29,698 nt of DNA from DASPKX01 sp035627835 (GTDB lineage: Bacteria > Verrucomicrobiota > Verrucomicrobiia > Limisphaerales > SXQI01). A program made the translations under genes and the position numbers. The stretch's first letter is position 1; every line of letters starts with the position of its first letter. Below are positions 7,414-15,092 of this stretch, one piece after another. The stretch lies in NCBI GenBank assembly GCA_035627835.1, contig DASPKX010000118.1:1-29698 (forward strand). The letters run 5' to 3'. The notes under the pieces are model-generated. The model was not told where the DNA came from and did no database searches. It was given only the letters and a program-made list of their open reading frames with translations.

Positions 7414-7602
7414 ATGAGAGTTGTCATTCAAAGCACAGAAGATCTGAGGTACGTGACTGAGCACGGAGATTGGTCGTTCAACCCGCAGCAGGCCTACGAC
7501 TTTGAAACGGTGATTCTCGCCCAGGATTTCATCCAAGCTCGAGACCTGCACGATGCGGCCGTTGTCCTCCAATGCGAGCCAGACGACTTCGGCGTGATTT
7601 GA
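7414..7602 (+). CDS. Small protein of unknown function (62 residues)
   Basis: Starts ATG AGA GTT GTC and ends TGA at 7600-7602. The peptide begins MRVVIQSTEDLRYVTEHGDW, is acidic, has no signal peptide or membrane segment, and has codon composition like the neighbouring genes. I recognise no family. The segment DFETVILAQDFIQARDLHDA looks like an amphipathic helix. No Shine-Dalgarno is visible, but several accepted genes here also lack one. The 204 bp upstream (7210-7413) hold no recognisable feature, and the gene is followed directly by a CGCAGAGACGC-type element. It may be a genuine single-gene unit or a chance frame. Confidence 0.55.
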   Translation: MRVVIQSTEDLRYVTEHGDWSFNPQQAYDFETVILAQDFIQARDLHDAAVVLQCEPDDFGVI

Positions 7603-7636
7603 GCAGTCAAGCCGTAGGTGTCGCCAGGGAGAAAGA

Positions 7637-7783
7637 ATTTCCCGCAGAGACGCAGAGAGACAGAGGGGGAAGACCGAACGATCAGCGGATAAGTTAGCCG
7701 CCTCCATCGGTCGCCTGCCGAGGGTTCTTCTTTTGCTATCCCCTCTTTTCCTATCTCCGCCTCTCGGCGTCTCCGCGGGCAAT
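7637..7783. repeat. Inverted-repeat element of the CGCAGAGACGC family
   Basis: About 147 bp with ATTTCCCGCAGAGACGCAG at the left end and its imperfect reverse complement CGGCGTCTCCGCGGGCAAT at the right. It contains no gene and sits between the 62-residue protein and the CNNM operon. The same arms occur upstream of mnmG and three times at 12720-13370. Confidence 0.75.
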
Positions 7784-7840
7784 CTTCCTGTCTTCCTTCG
7801 CCCGCGTTGACATTAAAGCCAACGAGGACAACCATTCCGC

Positions 7841-9088
7841 GTGGATTGGTTATGGCTGGCTGGCGTTGTTGCAGTCGCCGTTTTCTCAGCAGGGAGCTTC
7901 TTTTTCGCTTTAGGTGAGACAGCCCTGTTTTCGCTGGGCAAATGGCGCGCTGAACAATTGCCGCAGCTTGACCCCCGCCGGGGGCCGGGCGCTCTGAAGC
8001 TGCTTCGCGAGCCGCAGGAGCTGCTCGCCACCATTGTCCTCGGCAACTCCATCTGCAACTCCGCGCTGGTGGCCATCGCGCTCCTCGCGGCGATTCAGTA
8101 TGGCTGGCCGCTCTGGCTTTTCCTCCCCTTGGTGTTTCTCTTCATCCTGCTCGGCTGCGAAATCGCGCCCAAAGCTTTCGCCGTGCGCGACCCGGAACGC
8201 TGGTCCCTAAGTGTGGCCCAGCCATTGCTCCTGGCCAAAAGCGCAACGAGACCATTTCGCGCCGTGGCCCAGGCCCTCAACGATTTCCTGATTCGCATCT
8301 TTGTGGCGCGTTCGGTGAAGCCTCAGCCGCCTCTCACAGATGCGGAATACCAGGAGCTGATCGAATACGCTTTCCAGCAAGGCGCCCTTGGCCGTTCGGA
8401 AAAAGAGATCATTGCGGGCATTGTCGAATTGGATCAGCGCACCGCGCGTGACGTGATGCGGCCGCGCTCGCAAATGGAATGTCTTCCGGACGACATGCCG
8501 GTCGCCGAGATGATTGAGGCAGCGCGCCGCTTTCGCAAACCGCGCATTCCTCTCTATGACGAAACGCCTGACACCATCATCGGCATTTTGAACGTGCGCG
8601 CGTTGCTCCTGAATCCAGATCCCGACCTCGCGGAGGTCATTGAGTTTCCATCCTTCGTGCCCGAGACGATGAACCTGCTGCAATTGCTGCAAGCCTTGCA
8701 GCGCCAGCAACGCGGCCTGGCCGTCGTCCTTGATGAGTTCGGCGGAACCGCAGGCGTGGTGAGCATGGAGGACATTCTTGAGGAGCTGATCGGCCCATTC
8801 CGAAAGCGCAAAGGCCAAAGCGGCTTTCGTGTTGAGAAACTCGGCAAATACAAATGGCGCCTCACCGGCAACGTCCCGATCGACGAATTCCGCAACGAAT
8901 GGCCGGAGATTGGCGAGGTGGAAGAGGTGGACACAGTCGGCGGCCTGCTCGTCCAGCTCTGTGAGATTGTGCCCGCCGAAGGCCAGAGCGCGACCTTCCG
9001 CGGCTTGCGCCTCACCGCCAGCAAAGTGGAAGAGCGCCGCGTCCATGAACTCACAGCGGAAGTCGTGAAGAAAGGAGCGGGTGGTTGA
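7841..9088 (+). CDS. CNNM/CBS-domain membrane protein (hemolysin C / CorC-like), first of three
   Basis: 415-residue inner-membrane protein with the CNNM (DUF21) transmembrane domain (about residues 1-150), a CBS pair (about 205-325) and a C-terminal CorC_HlyC domain (about 335-410). Signature pieces are FFALGETALFSL, GNSICNSALVAI, CEIAPKAFA, DVMRPRSQME, VVLDEFGGTAGVVSMEDILEELIG and DTVGGLL. Family members are implicated in Mg2+ or Co2+ efflux and divalent ion homeostasis; older names call them hemolysins. The start is GTG 7841, supported by GAGGA twelve bases upstream. It is the first gene of a three-gene cluster whose junctions overlap or nearly touch. Confidence 0.9.
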   Translation: MDWLWLAGVVAVAVFSAGSFFFALGETALFSLGKWRAEQLPQLDPRRGPGALKLLREPQELLATIVLGNSICNSALVAIALLAAIQYGWPLWLFLPLVFLFILLGCEIAPKAFAVRDPERWSLSVAQPLLLAKSATRPFRAVAQALNDFLIRIFVARSVKPQPPLTDAEYQELIEYAFQQGALGRSEKEIIAGIVELDQRTARDVMRPRSQMECLPDDMPVAEMIEAARRFRKPRIPLYDETPDTIIGILNVRALLLNPDPDLAEVIEFPSFVPETMNLLQLLQALQRQQRGLAVVLDEFGGTAGVVSMEDILEELIGPFRKRKGQSGFRVEKLGKYKWRLTGNVPIDEFRNEWPEIGEVEEVDTVGGLLVQLCEIVPAEGQSATFRGLRLTASKVEERRVHELTAEVVKKGAGG

Positions 9089-10071
9089 TGGAAGAAGGCG
9101 TTTCCATGCTCGTCCTTGCCCTGCCCTTCCTGGCGCTTTGGTTTCTCTTCGCCGGAATGGAGACAGGCGTTTTCAACCTGAGCCGCTGGCGGATTCGCCA
9201 ACAAATGCGCGAGGGGCGCCGCCGCGCCAAGTTGCTGAACGATTACCTGGACCGGCCCGAACGCTTCTTCTGGACGATCCTGGTCGGGAACACCCTCGCC
9301 ACATTCCTTTGCGTCGCGTTGGTGGCCAACGGCATTCGGCATCTCGTGCCGAATCAGCCGCTTCAATTCTGGGCCGCGTTTGGCGCGGCGGTTTACCTGC
9401 TGCATATGTTCGGCGACCTCCTGCCGAAGATGCTCTTCCGCCAATTTCCCAACCGCCTTTCCATGCTGGCCGCCGTTCCGTTTCGGTCTGTGCACCTGCT
9501 TCTCAGCCCCGCCATCCTGTTAATCGAGAAGTTCACCACCTTTATGCTTCGCTGGACCGGCGGGAAGGTCTTCACGGGACAAATCTTCCGCAGCCGCGAT
9601 GAGCTTCGGGAAGTGATGCAGGAATCGGCTGAAGGCTTAAGCACCGAAGAGCGGACCATGATCAACCGCGTCCTCGATCTTCAGACCATCACGCTTCGCC
9701 AGGTCGCCAGCCCGCTCTCCATGCTTCCCACCTTGAAGCGCAACTCGACTGTTGCGGAAGCTTTGGCTATGCACACTGAACGCCAAATCGACATTATCCC
9801 CGTCTGGGATGAAGGCGCTCGCAAGGTGGTCGGCGTGCTCGACATGGATGACGTGGTCTTTTCCGATTTGTTGGATCGCGCGGCGCCCATACGTGAATTT
9901 GTTCGCCCAGCCATGTTCCTGAGCCAGGAAATGAAAATTGAGGCAGCCCTGCGCCGCATGCAGCGTTCGGGCGCTCCGCTGGCCGTTGTCATGGGCCTCC
10001 AAAACCGGGAGTGGGGGCTCGTCCGTGTGAATGACATTCTCCGCCATATTTTCGGGCAGGTGACACTCTGA
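9088..10071 (+). CDS. CNNM/CBS-domain membrane protein without CorC_HlyC domain, second of three
   Basis: 327 residues with the CNNM membrane domain (FLFAGMETGVFNLSRWR near the N-terminus, ILVGNTLATFLCVALV, and GDLLPKMLF in place of the usual ExxPK) followed by a CBS pair ending near VRVNDILRHIFG. Unlike its two neighbours it stops after the CBS domains and has no CorC_HlyC domain. The ATG at 9088 overlaps the upstream stop as TGATG, with AGGAG ten bases before it, indicating translational coupling. It may work as a partner of the two full-length paralogues, since CNNM proteins are dimers, but that is inference. Confidence 0.87.
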   Translation: MEEGVSMLVLALPFLALWFLFAGMETGVFNLSRWRIRQQMREGRRRAKLLNDYLDRPERFFWTILVGNTLATFLCVALVANGIRHLVPNQPLQFWAAFGAAVYLLHMFGDLLPKMLFRQFPNRLSMLAAVPFRSVHLLLSPAILLIEKFTTFMLRWTGGKVFTGQIFRSRDELREVMQESAEGLSTEERTMINRVLDLQTITLRQVASPLSMLPTLKRNSTVAEALAMHTERQIDIIPVWDEGARKVVGVLDMDDVVFSDLLDRAAPIREFVRPAMFLSQEMKIEAALRRMQRSGAPLAVVMGLQNREWGLVRVNDILRHIFGQVTL

Positions 10072-10072
10072 T

Positions 10073-11407
10073 ATGGATGCCGCGATTCTCATTGGAGTGG
10101 TCCTGAAGCTCTCGGTGGTTCTTTTCCTGGTGCTGCTGAACGGCTTTTTTGTGGCTGCCGAATTCGCCATCGTGAAGGTGCGCGAAACCCAGTTGCAGCC
10201 ATACCTGGACCAGGGCCTCAGCCGCGCTGAAACCGCCCGCCGCCTCGTGCGCAAACTCGACGCCGCCCTTAGCGCCACACAGCTTGGCATCACCCTCGCA
10301 AGCCTGGGCCTCGGCTGGGTGGGCGAGCCGATCTTCGCGAAGCTGCTCGAGCCGGTGATGCACTGGTTCAACATCAAGTCGCCCCAATTGCAGCACTCGT
10401 TGTCCTTCGCCTTTGGTTTCTCGGTGATCACTTTCCTTCACATTGTCGCGGGCGAGTTGGCGCCGAAATCTCTCGCCATTCAAAAACCAGTGCTCACCAC
10501 CATGTGGGTGGCCAAGCCGCTTGAGCTGTTCTATAAAATTTCCTTCCCCTTCATCTACATCCTGAATAATGCCGCCATGTGGCTCCTGCGCAGGTTTGGC
10601 ATTGAGCCTGTCAGCGAGAGCGAGTTGATGCATTCTGAAGAAGAGCTGCGCTTGCTCATCGGCGCGCAAAAGCCTTCTCATGGCGCTCCTTTCGGCCGCG
10701 ACATTGTGCTAAACGCCTTCGACTTGGGGCGGCGCACGGTGCGCGACGTCATGCGCCCCCGGCATGAAATCGTTCCTCTGAACACCGCGAGCGCGATCGC
10801 AGAGTGCCTGGATGTGGCGGAGAAAACGCGTTACTCACGCTTCCCTCTTTGCGAGCGCAACGATCTGGATCGCACGATCGGTGTCGTTCATTTCAAAGAT
10901 CTAGTCGCGGTCCGACAAAAAGCCCGCACCGGCGCTGACCTCGCCCCGGTCGCCCGCAAAGTGATTTACGTCCCGCAGACCGCGCGCCTGGAGCGGGTGC
11001 TCCATTTCTTCCTCGAGCGCAAACTGCATTTCGGGCTGGTGGTGGATGAGTATGGCGGCGTCATCGGAATGATTACGCTGGAAAACATTCTCGAGGAACT
11101 TGTGGGCCAGATTCAGGACGAGTTCGACCAGGAGAAAGCTCCCGTGCAGAAGATCACGACCGATGTGTGGGAACTCTCCGGCGCCCTCCCCCTGCACGAC
11201 CTTGCCGAACTCATCGAAGAGGATCTCTCGGACGAGGACATTGTAACGGTGAGTGGCTGGGTGACCCAGAAGCTTGGCGGGTTTCCCAAACGTGCGGATG
11301 TCGTCCAGGTGGGAGAATACAAGCTGACTGTGGAGGAGATGGATGGGCCGAGAGTCGAGCGGCTCAAGCTGACCCGGCAGGCCCCCGCTCCCGCCGAGGA
11401 GGCTTAA
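10073..11407 (+). CDS. CNNM/CBS-domain membrane protein (hemolysin C / CorC-like), third of three
   Basis: 444 residues, full-length CNNM-CBS-CorC_HlyC architecture. The N-terminal helix with NGFFVAAEFAIVKVR, the segment LASLGLGWVGEPIFA, and GELAPKSLAIQ are the classic DUF21 landmarks of the YhdP/YugS-type branch. CBS motifs are DVMRPRHEIVPL and LVVDEYGGVIGMITLENILEELVG, and the C-terminal domain has TVSGWVTQKLG. It begins one base after the previous stop, so it is the last gene of the operon. Sequence differences from gene 1 are large, so the three genes are old paralogues rather than a recent duplication. The 128 bp downstream to the next gene show no obvious terminator. Confidence 0.9.
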   Translation: MDAAILIGVVLKLSVVLFLVLLNGFFVAAEFAIVKVRETQLQPYLDQGLSRAETARRLVRKLDAALSATQLGITLASLGLGWVGEPIFAKLLEPVMHWFNIKSPQLQHSLSFAFGFSVITFLHIVAGELAPKSLAIQKPVLTTMWVAKPLELFYKISFPFIYILNNAAMWLLRRFGIEPVSESELMHSEEELRLLIGAQKPSHGAPFGRDIVLNAFDLGRRTVRDVMRPRHEIVPLNTASAIAECLDVAEKTRYSRFPLCERNDLDRTIGVVHFKDLVAVRQKARTGADLAPVARKVIYVPQTARLERVLHFFLERKLHFGLVVDEYGGVIGMITLENILEELVGQIQDEFDQEKAPVQKITTDVWELSGALPLHDLAELIEEDLSDEDIVTVSGWVTQKLGGFPKRADVVQVGEYKLTVEEMDGPRVERLKLTRQAPAPAEEA

Positions 11408-11535
11408 AAGCGCCTGACACGGCCTAAGTTCCTCAACCGCTAGCTCCTGCCGCAGATTCATCTGAACTTAGCTGTTGCGCGAATCCGATTTCTATTCTTA
11501 ATTCCCACACATTCCCGCAGGCATACCGCAAGAAC

Positions 11536-12696
11536 ATGAAAAACGCTAAGCGCATCGCTCTGGCCTTGCCACTCGGTGTTCCCCACCTCGAGCAGGTGGT
11601 TCACGGCATTCGCCTTTATGGCCAACAGCGAGGTGACTGGGAATTCGTCACCAGCCCGGAAACCCATTCCATTCCCGTGAGCAGTTTGGAAGGGTGGAAC
11701 GGCGACGGCGTTCTTGGGATGGTGAACACCCGTGAAGACCTGCGCGTGGTGCGGAACCTCCGCTGCCCCGCTGTTAATTTGTCAGGCGCCATGCAGGATC
11801 CGGGTCTCCCGCGGGTGCGCGTCGATTATGAAGCCGCGGGCGGAATGGGGGCTGACCACCTCCTCAGCCGCGGGTTCCAAAATTTCGCTTACTACGGCCT
11901 CAAAGGAATCTTTTACGCCCAACTCTGCGGCCAGGGCTTTTCCCGCCAGATTCAGAAGAACGGCCGTCGCTGCAGCATTTACGAAGATCATAGCACCGCC
12001 ACGATGTCCAAGCCCTGGCAGCACCAGGAGGAGGAGTTGGAGGAGTGGCTGCGCTCACTGCACCTGCCCGTTGGCATCATGGCCTCGCACGATCCGCGCG
12101 GAGTGATGCTCACCCAGGCATGCCAACGGCTCGGACTTAAAGTTCCCGGAGAAGTCGCGATCATCGGCTTCAACAACGACATTCAAAGCTGCGAGTTTTG
12201 CACCCCGACACTCAGCAGCATCGCCCGCAACGGCGAGAAGATCGGTTGGGAAGCCGCGCAGCTCCTGGATGGCCTGATGAATGGCCGCCCCGCTCCGAAG
12301 CAGGACGTCATTGTGGAGCCTGGGGCAGTCGTGGAGCGGGCCTCCACGGACACCGTGGGGGTAAGTGACCCTGAGCTTTCAGCGGCGCTCCGTTTCATCC
12401 ACGACAACATTTCAAAACCCATAGGAGTGGACGACATTTTGCGCACCATCTCCATGTCGCGCCGCTGGCTGGAGTACGCCTTCCAGAAGAATCTGCGGAC
12501 CACGCCCATTGCTTACATTGCGCAATTGCGGGTGAAACGGGCGCGCTCACTTCTGGGCGCATCGAACAAGCTGAAGCTGAAGCAAGTGGCGGTGGATTGC
12601 GGGTTCCGCGACACCCGCCATCTGAACGTGGTCTTTCAGCGGGTGACGGGCGTAAGCCCGCGCGAATTCCGCAAACAACCCATCACCGGGTTGTGA
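11536..12696 (+). CDS. XylR-like transcriptional regulator (LacI-type sensor plus AraC DNA-binding domain)
   Basis: 386 residues. Residues 1-270 form a periplasmic-binding-protein-like sensor of the LacI/GalR type (RIALALPLGV..., VRVDYEAAGGMGADHLL, GIMASHDPRG, VAIIGFNND). Residues about 280-383 are an AraC-family helix-turn-helix pair (IHDNISKPIGVDDI, SMSRRWLEYAFQK, then VAVDCGFRDTRHLNVVFQRVTGVSPREFR). This architecture matches E. coli XylR and is greatly expanded in Planctomycetes and Verrucomicrobia, where members are thought to sense sugars. No sugar operon adjoins it, so the target is unknown. The last ~60 bases of the gene are repeated twice downstream. Confidence 0.9.
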   Translation: MKNAKRIALALPLGVPHLEQVVHGIRLYGQQRGDWEFVTSPETHSIPVSSLEGWNGDGVLGMVNTREDLRVVRNLRCPAVNLSGAMQDPGLPRVRVDYEAAGGMGADHLLSRGFQNFAYYGLKGIFYAQLCGQGFSRQIQKNGRRCSIYEDHSTATMSKPWQHQEEELEEWLRSLHLPVGIMASHDPRGVMLTQACQRLGLKVPGEVAIIGFNNDIQSCEFCTPTLSSIARNGEKIGWEAAQLLDGLMNGRPAPKQDVIVEPGAVVERASTDTVGVSDPELSAALRFIHDNISKPIGVDDILRTISMSRRWLEYAFQKNLRTTPIAYIAQLRVKRARSLLGASNKLKLKQVAVDCGFRDTRHLNVVFQRVTGVSPREFRKQPITGL

Positions 12697-12719
12697 GGCG
12701 GCACGGCTCTTCAGGAAAG

Positions 12720-12860
12720 TTTTCCCGCGGAGACGCTGAGACGCAAAAGAAGAGCCTGAGAGTTAAGTTAGGAGGCCCAATCGGCCGACTGGGTCTCGAA
12801 CAGATTGCGCGTTGTTGAATTTCTTCCTTCTCCGCCTCTCAGCGTCTCTGCGGGAAAATT
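12720..12860. repeat. CGCAGAGACGC-family inverted-repeat element, tandem copy 1
   Basis: Left arm TTTTCCCGCGGAGACGCTGA and right arm CTCAGCGTCTCTGCGGGAAA are near-perfect reverse complements about 100 bp apart. Confidence 0.8.
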
Positions 12861-12963
12861 CCTTTCTTCCCTGCGGAGTTCCAGCGTGTGACCAGTGTGA
12901 GCCCCCGCGAATTCCGCAAACAACCCATCACCGGGTTGTGAGGCGGCACGGATCTTCCGGAAA

Positions 12964-13114
12964 GATTTCCCGCAGAGAAGCAGAGAAGCAGAGTGGAGGG
13001 AAAAGAAGAGCCTGAGAGTTAAGTTAGGAGGCCCAACCGGCCGACCGTGTCTCGAACAGATTGCTCGTTGTTGAATTTCTTCCTTCTCCGCCTCTCAGCG
13101 TCTCTGCGGGAAAA
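12964..13114. repeat. CGCAGAGACGC-family inverted-repeat element, tandem copy 2
   Basis: Left arm GATTTCCCGCAGAGAAGCAG and right arm CTCAGCGTCTCTGCGGGAAA. The interior matches copy 1 almost throughout. Confidence 0.8.
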
Positions 13115-13216
13115 TTCCTTTCTTCCCTGCGGAGTTCCAGCGTGTGACCGGTGCGATCCCCCGCAGACTCCAAGCAACCCATCCCTGGTTGTGAGGCGGC
13201 ACGGCTGTTCAGGAAA

Positions 13217-13370
13217 GATTTCCCGCAGAGACGGCAGAGACGCTGAGAGGAGGAGGGAAGAAAAGGAATTGCTAAAGGAAAGGTCTATTGTCGGGGGAAG
13301 AATACGACCTCGGACTTTACCTCCTGTCCGACTTCTTGCTCCTCTCCGCCTCTCAGCGTCTCTGCGGGAA
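13217..13370. repeat. CGCAGAGACGC-family inverted-repeat element, tandem copy 3
   Basis: Same arms as the other copies but a different interior, ending 17 bp from the stop codon of cimA. Its interior resembles the elements upstream of mnmG no more than it resembles copies 1 and 2. Confidence 0.75.
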
Positions 13371-13387
13371 CATGCCTTTCTTCCCCC

Positions 13388-14950
13388 TTAAATCTTCGTC
13401 AGCAAGTAAAACTCAATGCTGTCCACCAGCGCCTGCAAGCTGGCCTCGATAATGTTCTCGCTGACGCCCACGGTGCTCCATTCGTTGTGGCCGTCAGTAG
13501 ATTCGATCAAGACCCGTGTCTTGGCGCCGGTGCCAAATGCGCTCTCAAGGATGCGCACTTTATAATCGGTAAGCTGAACCTTCTCCAGTTGCGGGAAGAA
13601 TCGGATCAACGACTGGCGCAGCGCGGAATCCAACGCATTCACGGGGCCTTCGCCTTCCGCAACGGTGTGCGCGCGCTTGTCGCCCACACGCACCTTCACT
13701 GTCGCTTCGCAGATGGAAGATTGCCCATCGCGGCGCATGGAAACGTGATACGCATCCACTTTGAAAGGTGCATCCTCGTGCTTGAGCATCTTGCGAATGA
13801 GGATCGCCAAAGACCCTTCCGCCGCCTCGAACTCATAACCTTTGTGCTCGAGATCCTTCACGCGCGTAAGGATGTTTCGCAGCTCGGGCGTGTCATTGGT
13901 CAGGTCAAAGCCCATCTCCTGGGCTTTCATCACAATGTTGCTTCGCCCCGCCAAATCGCTGATCAACACCCGGCGCGTGTTCCCGACGAGCGCAGGGTCT
14001 GCGTGCTCATAGCTGCTGATCAACTTCTGCACAGCGTTCACATGCGTGCCCCCTTTGTGGGCGAAGGAGGCGGAGCCAACCCATGGTTGGCGTGGATCAT
14101 GGCGCAAGTTGGCGATCTCATCGACGAACTGGGAAAGCTCATGGAGCTTCACCAACCCGCCTTCTGGCAAGCAACGCTTGCCCATCTTCACCTCAAGGTT
14201 CGCGATCACTGTCAGCAAATTGCAATTGCCTGTGCGCTCGCCGTAACCATTGACGGTCCCCTGCACATGCACCGCGCCTGCATCAATCGCGGTCAGCGCA
14301 TTCGCCACGCCGAGCCCGATGTCATTGTGCGTGTGGATGCCGACATTCACCTTCAAGCGCTGCCGAGCTGCGCTGACGATGGACGCAATCTCGCGTGTCA
14401 GGCAGCCGCCGTTGGTGTCGCACAACGTCACGTTGTCGGCTCCCGCTTCGGCGGCGGCAGCCCAGGTTGCCAAGGCGTAATCAGGATCTGCTTTATACCC
14501 GTCGAACGCATGCTCCGCGTCGTAGATCACATACTTGCCGTTGTCTTTCAGAAAACGAACCGTGTCACGGATCATGTTCAGGTTCTCTTCGAGGGTCGTT
14601 CCGAGAACCTTGTCCACATGGAGCGGCCAGGTCTTGCCGTAAATCGTCACCACGGGAGTGCCAGCCTCGACCAGCAACCGCACCTGGTCATCCTGCTCCA
14701 CCGCAATGTTCTTGCGCCGGGTCGAGCCGAAAGCAGCCAGGCGGGCGTTTTGCCAAGTCTTGCGCTTGGCCTGGTTGAAGAATTCGATGTCTTTTGGGTT
14801 GGACCCAGGCCAGCCCCCCTCAATGAAGTGGACGCCGAAACCGTCGAGCTTTTCGGCAATTCGAATTTTGTCTGCGACAGAAAAGTTTACACCTTCACCC
14901 TGGCTCCCGTCTCGCAGGGTTGTATCGTATAACTCGACGTCTGGTTTCAT
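13388..14950 (-). CDS. cimA: (R)-citramalate synthase
   Basis: 520-residue cytoplasmic enzyme of the DRE-TIM acyltransferase family, condensing pyruvate and acetyl-CoA to (R)-citramalate, the first step of the threonine-independent isoleucine route. The N-terminus reads VELYDTTLRDGSQGEG, with the DRE-type R13-D14 pair. The second family signature contains IHTHNDIGLGVANAL and NGYGERTGNCNL. FIEGGWPGSNPKD and the YVIYDAEHAFDGY segment are typical of CimA rather than LeuA. The C-terminal ~120 residues form the LeuA-type regulatory domain that usually senses isoleucine. The start is ATG 14950; the frame remains open for 153 further codons, but those run antisense through the divergent nfeD-type gene. 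No other isoleucine gene is nearby. Confidence 0.93.
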   Translation of the reverse strand: MKPDVELYDTTLRDGSQGEGVNFSVADKIRIAEKLDGFGVHFIEGGWPGSNPKDIEFFNQAKRKTWQNARLAAFGSTRRKNIAVEQDDQVRLLVEAGTPVVTIYGKTWPLHVDKVLGTTLEENLNMIRDTVRFLKDNGKYVIYDAEHAFDGYKADPDYALATWAAAAEAGADNVTLCDTNGGCLTREIASIVSAARQRLKVNVGIHTHNDIGLGVANALTAIDAGAVHVQGTVNGYGERTGNCNLLTVIANLEVKMGKRCLPEGGLVKLHELSQFVDEIANLRHDPRQPWVGSASFAHKGGTHVNAVQKLISSYEHADPALVGNTRRVLISDLAGRSNIVMKAQEMGFDLTNDTPELRNILTRVKDLEHKGYEFEAAEGSLAILIRKMLKHEDAPFKVDAYHVSMRRDGQSSICEATVKVRVGDKRAHTVAEGEGPVNALDSALRQSLIRFFPQLEKVQLTDYKVRILESAFGTGAKTRVLIESTDGHNEWSTVGVSENIIEASLQALVDSIEFYLLTKI

Positions 14951-15002
14951 AGAAACGAGCGCCAATCTTACACCCCGACAAATCAAAGTCCAACCGAACG
15001 AT

Positions 15003-15016
15003 TGGGCTGCGAAGCC
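15003..15016. other. Small hairpin in the cimA/nfeD divergent spacer
   Basis: GGGCTgcgaAGCCC, a 5-bp stem with a 4-base loop, lies between the two divergent start codons. It could be an operator or chance; there is no T-run. Confidence 0.3.
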
Positions 15017-15092
15017 CCCCACGTGGAGATTGCGGCCAACGCCGCCACCCGTGAGGCTTTGCTTTTCGTCGCGGACGGGTTTAAATCCGGTT

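Larger units (their letters stand above)
12637..13383 (+). repeat. Three-copy tandem repeat (~250 bp) that includes the regulator's 3' end
   Basis: Copies start at 12637, 12882 and 13138 (periods 245 and 256 bp). Each begins with the last codons of the XylR-like gene, continues through its stop and GAGGCGGCACGG, and then contains a CGCAGAGACGC inverted-repeat element. In copy 2 the coding frame of the regulator tail is still intact, from FQRVTSVSPREF to the stop; copy 3 has decayed. Copies 1 and 2 share long identical stretches such as AAGAGCCTGAGAGTTAAGTT. No gene is seen in this stretch; the short open frames in it are translations of the repeat. Confidence 0.9.

Noticed and set aside
8207..10681. 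Long minus-strand open frames across the CNNM operon
   Set aside because: Antisense shadows of three well-supported genes, caused by high-GC codon bias; the peptides are rich in His, Arg and Gly with no motifs.
12637..13383. CRISPR array
   Set aside because: The period is ~250 bp, with long repeats that include coding sequence and no short unique spacers; no cas gene is present.
12597..13391. Three open frames of 66-114 codons after the regulator
   Set aside because: Each is a translation of the tandem repeat, with the same FFLLRLSASLRENSFLPCG peptide recurring; not separate genes.
13487..14932. 481-codon plus-strand open frame
   Set aside because: Exactly antisense to cimA, whose motifs are unmistakable.
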